From: Eubacterium ruminantium
GTDB taxonomy: Bacteria; Bacillota; Clostridia; Lachnospirales; Lachnospiraceae
NCBI RefSeq assembly: GCF_900167085.1
Contig: NZ_FUXA01000007.1
Coordinates: forward strand, 62,001 to 126,000
DNA length: 64,000 nt
Direction: 5' to 3'
The notes under the pieces are model-generated. The model had not been told where the DNA came from and did no database searches. It saw only the letters and a list, made by a program, of their open reading frames with translations. Below are positions 16,986 to 25,466 of the stretch, piece by piece. A program made the translations under genes and the position numbers. How positions within the stretch are numbered: position 1 is the stretch's first letter; each line of letters starts with the position of its first letter.

Positions 16986-19046
16986 TTATTCATTTTCTTT
17001 CTTTTTGGACATCACGTATCCGCACTCCTCATTTGAGCAGCATAATTTATTGCCTTTTTCAACCATTAAGCTGCCACATTCAGGACATTTTTGTGATGAC
17101 GGCTTGTTCCAAGACATGAAATCACATTCCGGATAATCAATACATCCGAAATACCTTCTTCCCTTTTTGGTTTTCTTGATAACGATGTCTTTACCACATT
17201 TTGGACACTGTACGCCAATCTTTTCGAAGTACGGCTTTGTATTCCTGCAATCAGGGAATCCCGGACATGCAAGGAACTTACCATGCGGGCCATACTTAAT
17301 AACCATCATCTTACCGCACTCTTCACAAACGGTATCTGACACTTCATCTGCTATATGGATATTCTCAAGAGCTTTCTCAGCATTCTTTACTGCTATATCA
17401 AGATCCGGATAGAAATTCCTTACAACGACTTTCCAGTCTATCACTCCTTCGCCGATCTTGTCCAGCAAACTCTCCATATTTGCAGTAAATTCAGTATCTA
17501 TGATTACCGGGAATGCTGTCTCCATGATTCCGTTAACAGCTTCACCAAGTTCTGTTACATACAGATTCTTTTCTTCTTTAATTACATATCTTCTGTTGAG
17601 GATAGTCGCAATTGTAGGCGCATAAGTTGATGGTCTTCCTATTCCGTTCTCTTCCATTGTTCGAACCAGAAGTGCTTCTGTGAAATGAACAGGAGGATTT
17701 GTGAAATGCTGCTTACTTTCAAAATCATCAAGCTTTAATTCAGTACCAACCTGAATCTCCTCAAGCTTCTTGATATTTTCTTCTTTTTCTTCCGAATTCT
17801 GAGAATAAACCTCCATAAATCCGGCGAAATCAAGGCTGCTTGTTGACGCCTTGAATGTATGACCGCCTGCATTTACTTTAATTGCACCTGTCTTATATAC
17901 AGCAGGTTTCATTCTGCTGGCAAGGAATCTGTTATAAATAAGCTGATATAATCTGAACAGATCTCTTGAAACGCTTTCTTTTATACTTTCAGGTGTAACA
18001 TCTACATAAGTCGGTCTGATAGCTTCGTGAGCATCCTGTATCTTCTTACCTTTATTTCCGTCTGCAATAACTTCAGCAACATAATCATTTCCGTATTTAT
18101 CAACGATAAAACTTCTTGCTGCTGCATCGGCTTCCTCGGAAATACGCACAGAGTCAGTACGAAGGTAAGTGATAAGACCTATGGTTCCACGGCCTTTAAT
18201 ATCAATTCCTTCGTATAATTCCTGAGCAAGTCTCATTGTCTTTGATGTTGAAAAATTAAGTCTTGAAGCCGCATCCTGCTGAAGTGTACTTGTTGTAAAA
18301 GGAAGAGGTGCCTTTCTTGTTCTGGTTCCCTCTTTAACTTCTTTTACTACAAACTTATCAGCTTTAGCTTCTTTAATGATCTTTTCTGCTTCATCAGAGT
18401 TTGCAATATCGCCACTATAATGGAAGGCGATGCTTGATCTGTTGCCCGGACAGATAAGTTTACTGTCAAGACTCCAGTACTCTTCCGGAATAAATGCATC
18501 TATCTCTTTCTCTCTGTCACAGATCATCTTAAGAGCAACCGACTGAACTCGTCCAGCTGAAAGACCTCTTTTAATCTTCTGCCAAAGAAGTGGGCTGATT
18601 TCATAACCTACCAATCTATCAAGAACTCGTCTTGCCTGCTGAGCATCAACCAGGCTCATATCTATCTTACGTGCGTTTTTGATTGAATCTTTAACCGCAT
18701 TCTTTGTAATCTCATTGAATGTAATTCTCTGAAAACTACCCTCCTCAAGTTTAAGCGCTATAGCCAAATGATATGATATAGCCTCTCCCTCACGGTCCGG
18801 GTCAGTTGCGAGATATATCTTACTTGCTTTTTTTACTTCTTTTCGAAGTAATGCAAGGACTTCTCCTTTACCCCTAATAGTTATGTAATGAGGTTCAAAA
18901 TCATCCTCCGGATCAACTCCCATAGTACTCTTAGGGAGATCCCTCACATGTCCGTATGATGCGATAACCTCATAATCCTTCCCTAAAAACTTTTTAATTG
19001 TTTTCGCCTTTGCAGGCGACTCAACTATCACAAGATTTTTTGCCAT
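16986..19046 (-). CDS. topA: DNA topoisomerase I
   Basis: 686 residues, type IA. It relaxes negatively supercoiled DNA. The Toprim domain starts at residue 1 (NLVIVESPAKAKTIKKFLG) with ATDPDREGEAISYHLA near 93. The active-site tyrosine is in GLITYLRTDSVR near residue 293. Three C-terminal zinc ribbons are present: CEECGKMM...CPGFPDC, CPKCGKDI...CIDYPEC and CPECGSLM...CSNEEC. Belongs to the dprA-topA-codY cluster and has its own promoter. Confidence 0.97.
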   Translation of the reverse strand: MAKNLVIVESPAKAKTIKKFLGKDYEVIASYGHVRDLPKSTMGVDPEDDFEPHYITIRGKGEVLALLRKEVKKASKIYLATDPDREGEAISYHLAIALKLEEGSFQRITFNEITKNAVKDSIKNARKIDMSLVDAQQARRVLDRLVGYEISPLLWQKIKRGLSAGRVQSVALKMICDREKEIDAFIPEEYWSLDSKLICPGNRSSIAFHYSGDIANSDEAEKIIKEAKADKFVVKEVKEGTRTRKAPLPFTTSTLQQDAASRLNFSTSKTMRLAQELYEGIDIKGRGTIGLITYLRTDSVRISEEADAAARSFIVDKYGNDYVAEVIADGNKGKKIQDAHEAIRPTYVDVTPESIKESVSRDLFRLYQLIYNRFLASRMKPAVYKTGAIKVNAGGHTFKASTSSLDFAGFMEVYSQNSEEKEENIKKLEEIQVGTELKLDDFESKQHFTNPPVHFTEALLVRTMEENGIGRPSTYAPTIATILNRRYVIKEEKNLYVTELGEAVNGIMETAFPVIIDTEFTANMESLLDKIGEGVIDWKVVVRNFYPDLDIAVKNAEKALENIHIADEVSDTVCEECGKMMVIKYGPHGKFLACPGFPDCRNTKPYFEKIGVQCPKCGKDIVIKKTKKGRRYFGCIDYPECDFMSWNKPSSQKCPECGSLMVEKGNKLCCSNEECGYVMSKKKENE

Positions 19047-19063
19047 TTGTAAATTCCCCTATC

Positions 19064-19118
19064 ATGACTCTTTATGCGGGTAAATATACAACAAAAAAAA
19101 ATTAAATGCAAGAGTCAT
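19064..19118 (-). promoter_or_regulatory. topA promoter flanked by an inverted repeat
   Basis: Minus-strand -35 TTGCAT (19106-19111) and -10 TATATT (19083-19088), 17-bp spacer containing a run of nine T. The promoter is bracketed by a 9-bp inverted repeat, atgactctt (19064-19072) and aagagtcat (19110-19118). Confidence 0.6.
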
Positions 19119-19122
19119 ATTT

Positions 19123-20292
19123 TTAAAGATTGATCCGGCGAATGTAATATCCCCTTTCAGTTTCCTTGATAAATCCGCCTCTCATAAGTTCGATAACTCC
19201 CCTTATACACACTCCCGGGCTAAGCCCTGTTATGCTTATGATATCGTCGATAAAAACATCGGAACTTCCTATTATTTTGTATATTTTCTTTTCATTTTCA
19301 TCCAAAGGCTGCACTAAAATATCATCTTTTTTATCATTCTTCCTTTTAGAATGATTCTTTTCTTTCTCCTTTTCCTCCGAATCCCTCTCCTTATTCCGGC
19401 CGTCATAAAATTCACTTATTCCTATCATGTCTTCAATGACTGTTTCCGCATTATTTGAAATCAATGCTCCATTTTTTATAAGAAGGTTTGTTCCTTCGCT
19501 AAGAGGATCATTTATCCTTCCGGGAACCGCATATACATTTCTCCCCTGTTCCAATGCCTGATCTGCAGTAATAAGAGAACCGCTTTTTTTGCGCGCCTCG
19601 ACAACCAGAACCCCATCGGACAATCCGCTGATGATTCTGTTCCTAATGGGGAAATTAAAGCTGAAGGGGCCGATATCAAGACCATTTTCTGATATCACAA
19701 GACCTTTCTCATACATTTCCATATAGATTGATGTATTCCCTTTAGGATAGATAACATTAATACCGCTTCCCATAACACCTATGGTCTTCCCGCTATCTTT
19801 AAGAACCTCTTTATGAGCAGCCGCATCTATACCAAAGGCCAATCCACTCACCACTGTAAATCCCGCCTTTCCAAATGATGCCGCAAAATAAGAAGCAGCC
19901 TCACGTCCATATGGTGTTGCCTGTCTCGACCCGACTATAGCTATCTTTATATCTTCTTTAAGCAGCTGAATATTACCTTTAAAATATAGTATCCGCGGCG
20001 GTTCAAATATATTCTTTAGATTATCGGGATATAAATCATCATTTATAGTTATAATTCCGAATCCTTCCTTCAAAAGCCTGTCTTTAAACCTTTCAGTTTC
20101 CTCGGTAACAACCTTTCTCTCTGTCTCTTTTATAAGCCCTGCAGCTTTCTCGGGAATCACAGTTTTTAATTCATCAAAGGGAGCTTCAAGAATAGCTTCT
20201 GCCGTTTTATATCTTTCAAACAGTCTACAGATGGATAAAGCACCTATTTCCTTATGATTTGATAACCATATCAATAAATCTTTTTCTCTCAT
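19123..20292 (-). CDS. dprA: DNA-processing protein DprA
   Basis: 389 residues. DprA protects incoming single-stranded DNA and loads RecA during transformation. An N-terminal SAM-like domain (1-95) precedes the Rossmann-like core with IVGSRQATPYGREAASYFA near 115 and VVSGLAFGIDAAAHKEVL near 145. A charged linker rich in Lys/Glu/Asp (about 295-325) leads to a C-terminal winged helix (about 330-389). Preceded by yifB with a 9-bp gap. Confidence 0.95.
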   Translation of the reverse strand: MREKDLLIWLSNHKEIGALSICRLFERYKTAEAILEAPFDELKTVIPEKAAGLIKETERKVVTEETERFKDRLLKEGFGIITINDDLYPDNLKNIFEPPRILYFKGNIQLLKEDIKIAIVGSRQATPYGREAASYFAASFGKAGFTVVSGLAFGIDAAAHKEVLKDSGKTIGVMGSGINVIYPKGNTSIYMEMYEKGLVISENGLDIGPFSFNFPIRNRIISGLSDGVLVVEARKKSGSLITADQALEQGRNVYAVPGRINDPLSEGTNLLIKNGALISNNAETVIEDMIGISEFYDGRNKERDSEEKEKEKNHSKRKNDKKDDILVQPLDENEKKIYKIIGSSDVFIDDIISITGLSPGVCIRGVIELMRGGFIKETERGYYIRRINL

Positions 20293-20301
20293 GCCTCCCC
20301 C

Positions 20302-21861
20302 TCATCCGATGGCTTCCGATCTGTCACTGATATTTCTGTAAAACATAGCTTCATATACATCATCTTCCTGTATCTCGTCTCTGTCATTCAGATCAGCAAC
20401 GGTTCTTGCCAATCTCTTTATCCTGAAATATCCTCTTGCAGATAGATTCGATGTATCAAATTCCTTCTTCAGGAGTTCTTCACCCGCCGGATTTATCTTG
20501 ATAAATCTTTCAATCTTATCCTGGGGAATATCCGAATTAAAACATATATCCTCATCCTTAAATCTATATATCTGTCTTTCTCTGGCTATTTCAATCTGTT
20601 CTCTCATTTCTTCGGATGACATGGTCTTTTTACCGGAGGATAATTCTTTATAATCCACAGACTTTACTTCAAGCCTTATATCAATCCTATCCAGAATCGG
20701 ATAACTTATCTTATTCCTGTAGGCCTTTATCTCATTTTCGGTACATCGGCAAAACTTTCTGTCAGGATAATGACCGCAGGGGCATGGATTCATCGCAGCA
20801 ACAAGCATAAAATCCGACGGAAATTTAAATGTCGAATGATGCCTGGAAATAGTTATGGTTTTATCCTCCATTGGCTGTCTAAGGCATTCTATGACCTTTT
20901 TCTTATATTCCGGCAGCTCGTCAAGAAAAAGAACTCCTCGGTCCGCCAGACTCACTTCTCCGGGGCGAGGAACAGCCCCTCCGCCAACCAGTGCAGTTTC
21001 TGTAACCGTATGATGCGGACTTCGAAACGGTCTTTCTATGATAAGTCCTTTTTGCCCCTTCATAAGGCCTGAAATACTATAGATTTTCGTAAGCTCCAAA
21101 CTTTCTTCATACGAAAGCGGCGGCATAATACCCGGAATACATCTTGCAATCAAGGATTTGCCCGCACCTGCAGCACCACTCATAAGAATATTATGAAATC
21201 CCGCAACAGCTACCATAACCCCTCGCTTCATAGTATCCTGGCCGCGAACATTTTCCATATTTACATCGATATGCCTATTTATATCCCCGTTTTCAAAACC
21301 CTTTCTTATCATATCTTTACTTGTTTTATGATATGAAATATCGTCTGATGCCTCTCCCAGAAGATGATCCACAAGTGCTTTTAATTCTCTGACACCATAT
21401 ATCTCAATATCATCGACAAATAAAGCCTCATTAACATTTTCCTCAGGAATTATAGCCTTCTTTATCCCCTGCTTTGAAGCATAATGAACTATAGGAAGAA
21501 CCCCTTCAACAGCCTTTATCTCGCCTGAAAGGCCAAGTTCTCCCAATATTATCGTATTCTCTAATTTACCCGCCGGAATGATCTGCATAGACGTCAGGAT
21601 AGCCATGGCAATAGAAAGATCATACATAGCTCCGTCTTTTCTGACATCTGCAGGTGAAAGATTTACCGTTATCCTGCTGGCAGGAATGATAAATCCTGAA
21701 TTTTTGATAGCTGTACGAACCCTCTCACCCGCTTCCTTTACAGACGAAGCAAGATAACCAACCATAGATAAGGTCGGAAGCCCCGGACTGATATCAGCTT
21801 CAACATTTACCAGCATCCCATCAATCCCCATGGCCGTACCGCTTATAATATTACTATACAT
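20302..21861 (-). CDS. YifB/ComM-family AAA+ ATPase
   Basis: 519 residues from ATG 21859-21861, preceded by AAGGAG; an upstream TTG would place the Shine-Dalgarno inside the gene and is rejected. ComM is a hexameric helicase that promotes branch migration in natural transformation. An N-terminal LonC-like fold (1-170) is followed by the Mg-chelatase-type AAA+ core: Walker A GAAGAGKSLIARCIP, then GVLFLDELPEY. A Cys cluster (NPCPCGHYPDRKFCRC) is typical. Paired with dprA. Confidence 0.93.
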   Translation of the reverse strand: MYSNIISGTAMGIDGMLVNVEADISPGLPTLSMVGYLASSVKEAGERVRTAIKNSGFIIPASRITVNLSPADVRKDGAMYDLSIAMAILTSMQIIPAGKLENTIILGELGLSGEIKAVEGVLPIVHYASKQGIKKAIIPEENVNEALFVDDIEIYGVRELKALVDHLLGEASDDISYHKTSKDMIRKGFENGDINRHIDVNMENVRGQDTMKRGVMVAVAGFHNILMSGAAGAGKSLIARCIPGIMPPLSYEESLELTKIYSISGLMKGQKGLIIERPFRSPHHTVTETALVGGGAVPRPGEVSLADRGVLFLDELPEYKKKVIECLRQPMEDKTITISRHHSTFKFPSDFMLVAAMNPCPCGHYPDRKFCRCTENEIKAYRNKISYPILDRIDIRLEVKSVDYKELSSGKKTMSSEEMREQIEIARERQIYRFKDEDICFNSDIPQDKIERFIKINPAGEELLKKEFDTSNLSARGYFRIKRLARTVADLNDRDEIQEDDVYEAMFYRNISDRSEAIG

Positions 21862-21930
21862 TTGTACTCCTTTTTGCCTCTCCAAGCATAAAAGTGAGTC
21901 TCATTAAAATCATTATATTATAACTAAACA

Positions 21931-21985
21931 AAAAAGAGCAACTTATATAATGCTACAATTTGTAGCATTGTATGCCGCTCTTTTT
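21931..21985 (-). terminator. Nested hairpin terminator after the flavoredoxin gene
   Basis: Outer arms aaaaagagc (21931-21939) and gctcttttt (21977-21985) enclose a perfect 10-bp inner stem, aatgctacaa (21949-21958) with ttgtagcatt (21960-21969). T-runs occur on both sides, so it may work in either direction. Confidence 0.8.
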
Positions 21986-22027
21986 CGATAATCATAAATT
22001 TTTATTTTCTGTATTTGTTTATTATGT

Positions 22028-22819
22028 TTATTTATTGTATTTATTCTTTCTGATACTCTTTCCGAAATTCTTTCCGAAATTTTTACCTGACTTGTCGCTC
22101 ACATTCTTGCTTGTGTTTTTTCTTACATTAATGCTTGTACTTTTACTAACGCTAATGCTTGCGCTCTTACTTGTATTTTTATTAGCATTTCTGCTCGCCT
22201 TATCACTTGCATTATTGTTTGCACTCTTGTTTGTACTCTCCCCAGACTTCTTCCCACTATTTTTTCTGACAGAATATCCAAAACTTCCAAGGCTTTCACC
22301 TAAAGTGAAATAATCACCGTGAGAATAAACCATAAGGCCGGATGAATTAAGCTCAAACTTGCCCTTTTCATCCATATATTTCTTATTTGCAGAAACAGAA
22401 ACCACGTTAGCTATAAACATATCATGGGTACCGAGTTTCTTCACCTCAACGACCTTGCAGCCTATACAAACAGGGCTTTCATCGATTCCCGGGCATGAAA
22501 CACCATTAATTTCTACAGGTGTGAGTTTCATTTCTTTGAATTTATCCACGTCCTTACCGGATTTAACACCGCAATAGTCAGCCGCAAATACAAGATCATC
22601 ATTCACAAGATTAATAACGAACTCTTTTGTTTCATTAATAATATCATATGAATATCTTGAAGGTCTTATGGAAATGCTAACCATCGCAGGATCCGAGCAA
22701 ATAGTTCCTGCCCATGCTATGGTTAATGCATTCGGCTTTTCTCCCGGTCTCTGGCAGCTTACAAGGACCGCCGGAAGGGGATAAAGCATATTTCCGGGCT
22801 TGAAGTCTTCTCTAGCCAT
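22028..22819 (-). CDS. Flavoredoxin/flavin reductase-like protein with basic tail
   Basis: 263 residues. Residues 1-185 form the FMN-binding split-barrel of the flavoredoxin family (NALTIAWAGTICSDPAMVSI, RYSYDIINETKEFVINL, CPGIDESPVCIGCKVVEVK). Such proteins bind FMN and serve in electron transfer or flavin reduction. Unusually, about 80 more residues are almost only Lys, Ser, Asn, Arg and Gly (NKSANNNASDKASRNANKNT). The tail is continuous with the frame. The gene lies between a tandem repeat and a terminator. Partner unknown. Confidence 0.8.
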   Translation of the reverse strand: MAREDFKPGNMLYPLPAVLVSCQRPGEKPNALTIAWAGTICSDPAMVSISIRPSRYSYDIINETKEFVINLVNDDLVFAADYCGVKSGKDVDKFKEMKLTPVEINGVSCPGIDESPVCIGCKVVEVKKLGTHDMFIANVVSVSANKKYMDEKGKFELNSSGLMVYSHGDYFTLGESLGSFGYSVRKNSGKKSGESTNKSANNNASDKASRNANKNTSKSASISVSKSTSINVRKNTSKNVSDKSGKNFGKNFGKSIRKNKYNK

Positions 22820-22828
22820 ACTTTCTCC

Positions 22829-22955
22829 TTATATTTCTGGGTACTGAATGCATCATATATATCAACAGTACATCCCATATTTCAGGGCACTAACTGCTTC
22901 ATATATATCAACAGTACATCCCATATTTTAGGGCACTAACTGCTTCATATATATT
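22829..22955. repeat. 46-bp tandem repeat, about 2.7 copies
   Basis: Equivalent positions at 22853, 22899 and 22945 give an exact 46-bp period. Two copies are nearly identical and the outer one is diverged. The array begins within a few bases of the upstream gene's stop codon. On the minus strand two units read ATG AAG CAG TTA GTG CCC stop. Confidence 0.9.
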
Positions 22956-23908
22956 TAGTAATTGAAATAAACAAGTTCCTCTTCAGCCGGTGAAGTCATT
23001 GATACAGTATCAGCATAAATAACCGGTCCATCGCCCTCAAATTCAGGATAATATTCCTTCTCGATCTTTCCTTCTACGATTACCCAGTCACGATCTTTTA
23101 ATGTACTTGTGCCACCATAATAGCATTTAAATCCAACGAAAGCAACGTCTGCTGCGCAACATGTCATGGCAAAACGCCCTGGAACGAATTCATTTTTGCC
23201 ATATGTACTTGGCTTATGAACCATGGCTTTGAATTTAACCTTCTTGCCAAGATATTTGTCCGGATTATCAGCTGCATCGATATAGAAAAGACCAAAATCA
23301 GCTTCATCAAAAGTGATAAGCGGTCCGTCTGTATCAAATGGAAGCTGTGCTTCTTCCTCATCATCCGCATCAGGAATACCGTCTTTATTTTCAAATATAA
23401 CCTGTGCACGTCTGTTGACAGCTCTTATACTTCTTCTATATTCAGCCTTCTTAGTATTCTCATCGCAACGATTGAAAATGATCATGTCGGCATTCTTTAA
23501 CTGATCCATGATGATCTTCTTCATGTTGCTGAGATAAACATCAAATGTTGATGAATCAACAAATGAAAGAACCTGAACAACAGTCCATCCCTTAGGAACT
23601 CTTATGCTGAAAATCTTATCAAGCTCCCACATTCCATTGTACTCAATAAGCACGAGCTCAGGCTTAACCTTTGAGCTTATATCAAGTAAATGCTCTGCCG
23701 TAAGAGTTTCCTCTGTTATAAACTCAACGAATATATTCTTTTCTGCCAAAAGATCTATATCATATTCTTCCTCTCCATCTTCACATACAAGGAGAAGTGT
23801 TTTCTGTCCTTCTGTAAATGAGCGATCTACCAAAGTCTCTCTGGCAAATTTTGTTTTACCACTTCCGAGAAAACCCATGAAGACATAAACAGGAATTTCT
23901 TTATTCAT
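22955..23908 (-). CDS. G3E (CobW-like) GTPase with TIGR03943/DUF1980-like C-terminus
   Basis: 317 residues. Walker A GFLGSGKTKFARET at residue 12 and an NRCDEN guanine-recognition-like element near 155 place the N-terminus with G3E P-loop GTPases, often metallochaperones. The CxCC motif usual in zinc-transfer members is not seen. The C-terminal about 110 residues (FVPGRFAMTCCAADVAFVGF, YGGTSTLKDRDWVIVEGKI) resemble the YcgQ/TIGR03943 family, which in Bacillus is linked to zinc limitation. Adjacent to a second G3E gene. A metal-trafficking role is inferred. Confidence 0.75.
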   Translation of the reverse strand: MNKEIPVYVFMGFLGSGKTKFARETLVDRSFTEGQKTLLLVCEDGEEEYDIDLLAEKNIFVEFITEETLTAEHLLDISSKVKPELVLIEYNGMWELDKIFSIRVPKGWTVVQVLSFVDSSTFDVYLSNMKKIIMDQLKNADMIIFNRCDENTKKAEYRRSIRAVNRRAQVIFENKDGIPDADDEEEAQLPFDTDGPLITFDEADFGLFYIDAADNPDKYLGKKVKFKAMVHKPSTYGKNEFVPGRFAMTCCAADVAFVGFKCYYGGTSTLKDRDWVIVEGKIEKEYYPEFEGDGPVIYADTVSMTSPAEEELVYFNY

Positions 23909-23983
23909 ATCAAACCTCTTTTGTTTCTTTGATCATTTATATACTGCTATATTATATTTTTCTCAGGAAATATCGCGGGAAAT

Positions 23984-24083
23984 ATTTATACAAATACATT
24001 TCGCAATAATTTACACATATATATCCCATACCAATTTATACATATACATTCCGCAATGATTTATACGTATATCCCGCAATATC
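23984..24083. repeat. 25-bp tandem repeat, four copies
   Basis: Units starting at 23984, 24009, 24034 and 24059 share atttatac followed by atacattccgcaat-like sequence, about 70-80% identical by eye. It occupies half of the spacer between the two G3E genes. Confidence 0.8.
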
Positions 24084-24107
24084 ATCCAAAAATAATCTGT
24101 AATTAGA

Positions 24108-25310
24108 TTACATTCCGAATAATTCTGCAATCTTATCTTCTGCAAGGTTACTACCGATAACACAAAGCTTACCTGTGTAATCTGCTACACCTTCTCTTAC
24201 TTCATATTCACCCGGAACAAGATCGAACTCAAGCCATTTTCCGGACTTATCAGGAATTATTCCCTTTGCACGAAGAATGATTCCGAATTCATTATCTTCT
24301 TCAACTGCAAGCTTATCAAGAATAGCTCTAAGTTCTGTTTCATCATATTTAAGAGCTGTTTCTCTTCCCCAGCTTGTAAATACTTCATCTGCATCATGTC
24401 CGTGATGGTGATGATGTCCACAGCTGCATACTCCATTTTCATCATAATGATGGTGGTGTTCATGCTCATCTTCGTCATCATGGTGATGATGGTGATGCTC
24501 ATGTTCATCTTCGTCATCATGGTGATGATGGTGATGCTCATGTTCCTCTTCATCATCATGGTGATGATGGTGATGTTCATGTTCATCCTCGTCATCGTCG
24601 TCATCATGATGATGTCCGCAGCTGCATACTCCATTTTCATCATAATGATGATGGTGATGATGATCATCCTCTTCAGGATTATATCTAAAGTTCTTCATTA
24701 TATCTTCTATTGATGAAGAATGCTCGATAGCATCAAGAATGATTGTTCCATCGATCTGATCCCATGGAGTTGTGATCATTCTTGCATCAGCATTATGCTC
24801 TTTAATCATATTTACAACTTCAACAAGCTTTTCCTCTGTAGCATTCTGGCTTCTACTGAGAACTACAGTTCCGCAGGCCTCAATCTGGTTAAGGAAGAAC
24901 TCACCAAAGTTCTTTATGTACATCTTTGCCTTTGTTACATCAACAACAGTTGTAGCACTGTTAAGCTTAATATCCACGTCCTGAGAAGCTTTCTCAACTG
25001 CCTTAATAACATCTGAAAGCTTACCTACTCCTGATGGCTCGATGATAACTCTGTCAGGTTTATATTCATCAACAACCTTCTTAAGAGCTTCTCCGAAGTC
25101 ACCAACAAGTGAACAACAGATACATCCGGAATTCATTTCTGTAATCTCGATTCCTGCTTCCTTAAGGAATCCACCATCTATACCAATCTCACCAAACTCA
25201 TTTTCAATAAGAACAACCTTTTCATTCTTGAATGCATCTGCAATAAGCTTCTTGATGAGTGTTGTTTTTCCGGCGCCTAAAAATCCGGAAATAATATCTA
25301 TCTTTGCCAT
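24108..25310 (-). CDS. G3E (CobW-family) GTPase with His-rich metal-binding insert
   Basis: 400 residues from the ATG at 25308-25310, which has GGAGG upstream; a longer frame from 25355 lacks one. Walker A GFLGAGKTTLIKK at residue 9, CICC metal site at 63-66, ENEFGE and IEPSGVG are typical of CobW/ZNG1-like zinc chaperones. Residues about 215-305 are nearly all His, Asp and Glu in 13-residue units (DDEDEHEHHHHHH), bounded at both ends by a YDENGVCSCGHHH element. The CobW C-terminal domain follows. It likely stores and delivers a transition metal, probably zinc; the client protein is unknown. Confidence 0.88.
   Translation of the reverse strand: MAKIDIISGFLGAGKTTLIKKLIADAFKNEKVVLIENEFGEIGIDGGFLKEAGIEITEMNSGCICCSLVGDFGEALKKVVDEYKPDRVIIEPSGVGKLSDVIKAVEKASQDVDIKLNSATTVVDVTKAKMYIKNFGEFFLNQIEACGTVVLSRSQNATEEKLVEVVNMIKEHNADARMITTPWDQIDGTIILDAIEHSSSIEDIMKNFRYNPEEDDHHHHHHYDENGVCSCGHHHDDDDDEDEHEHHHHHHDDEEEHEHHHHHHDDEDEHEHHHHHHDDEDEHEHHHHYDENGVCSCGHHHHHGHDADEVFTSWGRETALKYDETELRAILDKLAVEEDNEFGIILRAKGIIPDKSGKWLEFDLVPGEYEVREGVADYTGKLCVIGSNLAEDKIAELFGM
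24420..24655. repeat. In-frame repeats encoding the His-rich insert
   Basis: Tandem 39-bp units (13 codons) made of atg/gtg/gat-rich sequence encode the DDEDEHEHHHHHH blocks; the flanking YDENGVCSCGHHH coding element is present twice. Confidence 0.85.
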
Positions 25311-25360
25311 TTTTTTCCTCCGTTTTTTACAATACAAACAATAAACAGTTTTCACGTTAT

Positions 25361-25405
25361 GTTATAGCAAATGAAACAGATATTTGCAACCCATTTGCAA
25401 GTATC
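25361..25405 (-). promoter_or_regulatory. Promoter with overlapping inverted repeat before His-rich G3E gene
   Basis: Minus-strand -35 TTGCAA (25384-25389) and -10 TATAAC (25361-25366), 17-bp spacer. The -35 is inside an inverted repeat with 11-bp arms (gatatttgcaa 25379-25389 and ttgcaagtatc 25395-25405; 10 of 11 match) around a 5-bp centre. This is a likely operator, plausibly for a metal-responsive repressor. Confidence 0.65.
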
Positions 25406-25466
25406 GTATTTACCAAATAAAATAACCGTATTTAGGCTAAATTACCTTATGCTAACCACATGAACA

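Noticed and set aside
24257-24713. ORFs of 105-136 codons rich in Met/Ile/Val/Thr opposite or shifted to the His-rich GTPase
   Set aside because: Shadows of the His/Asp codon repeats in other frames.
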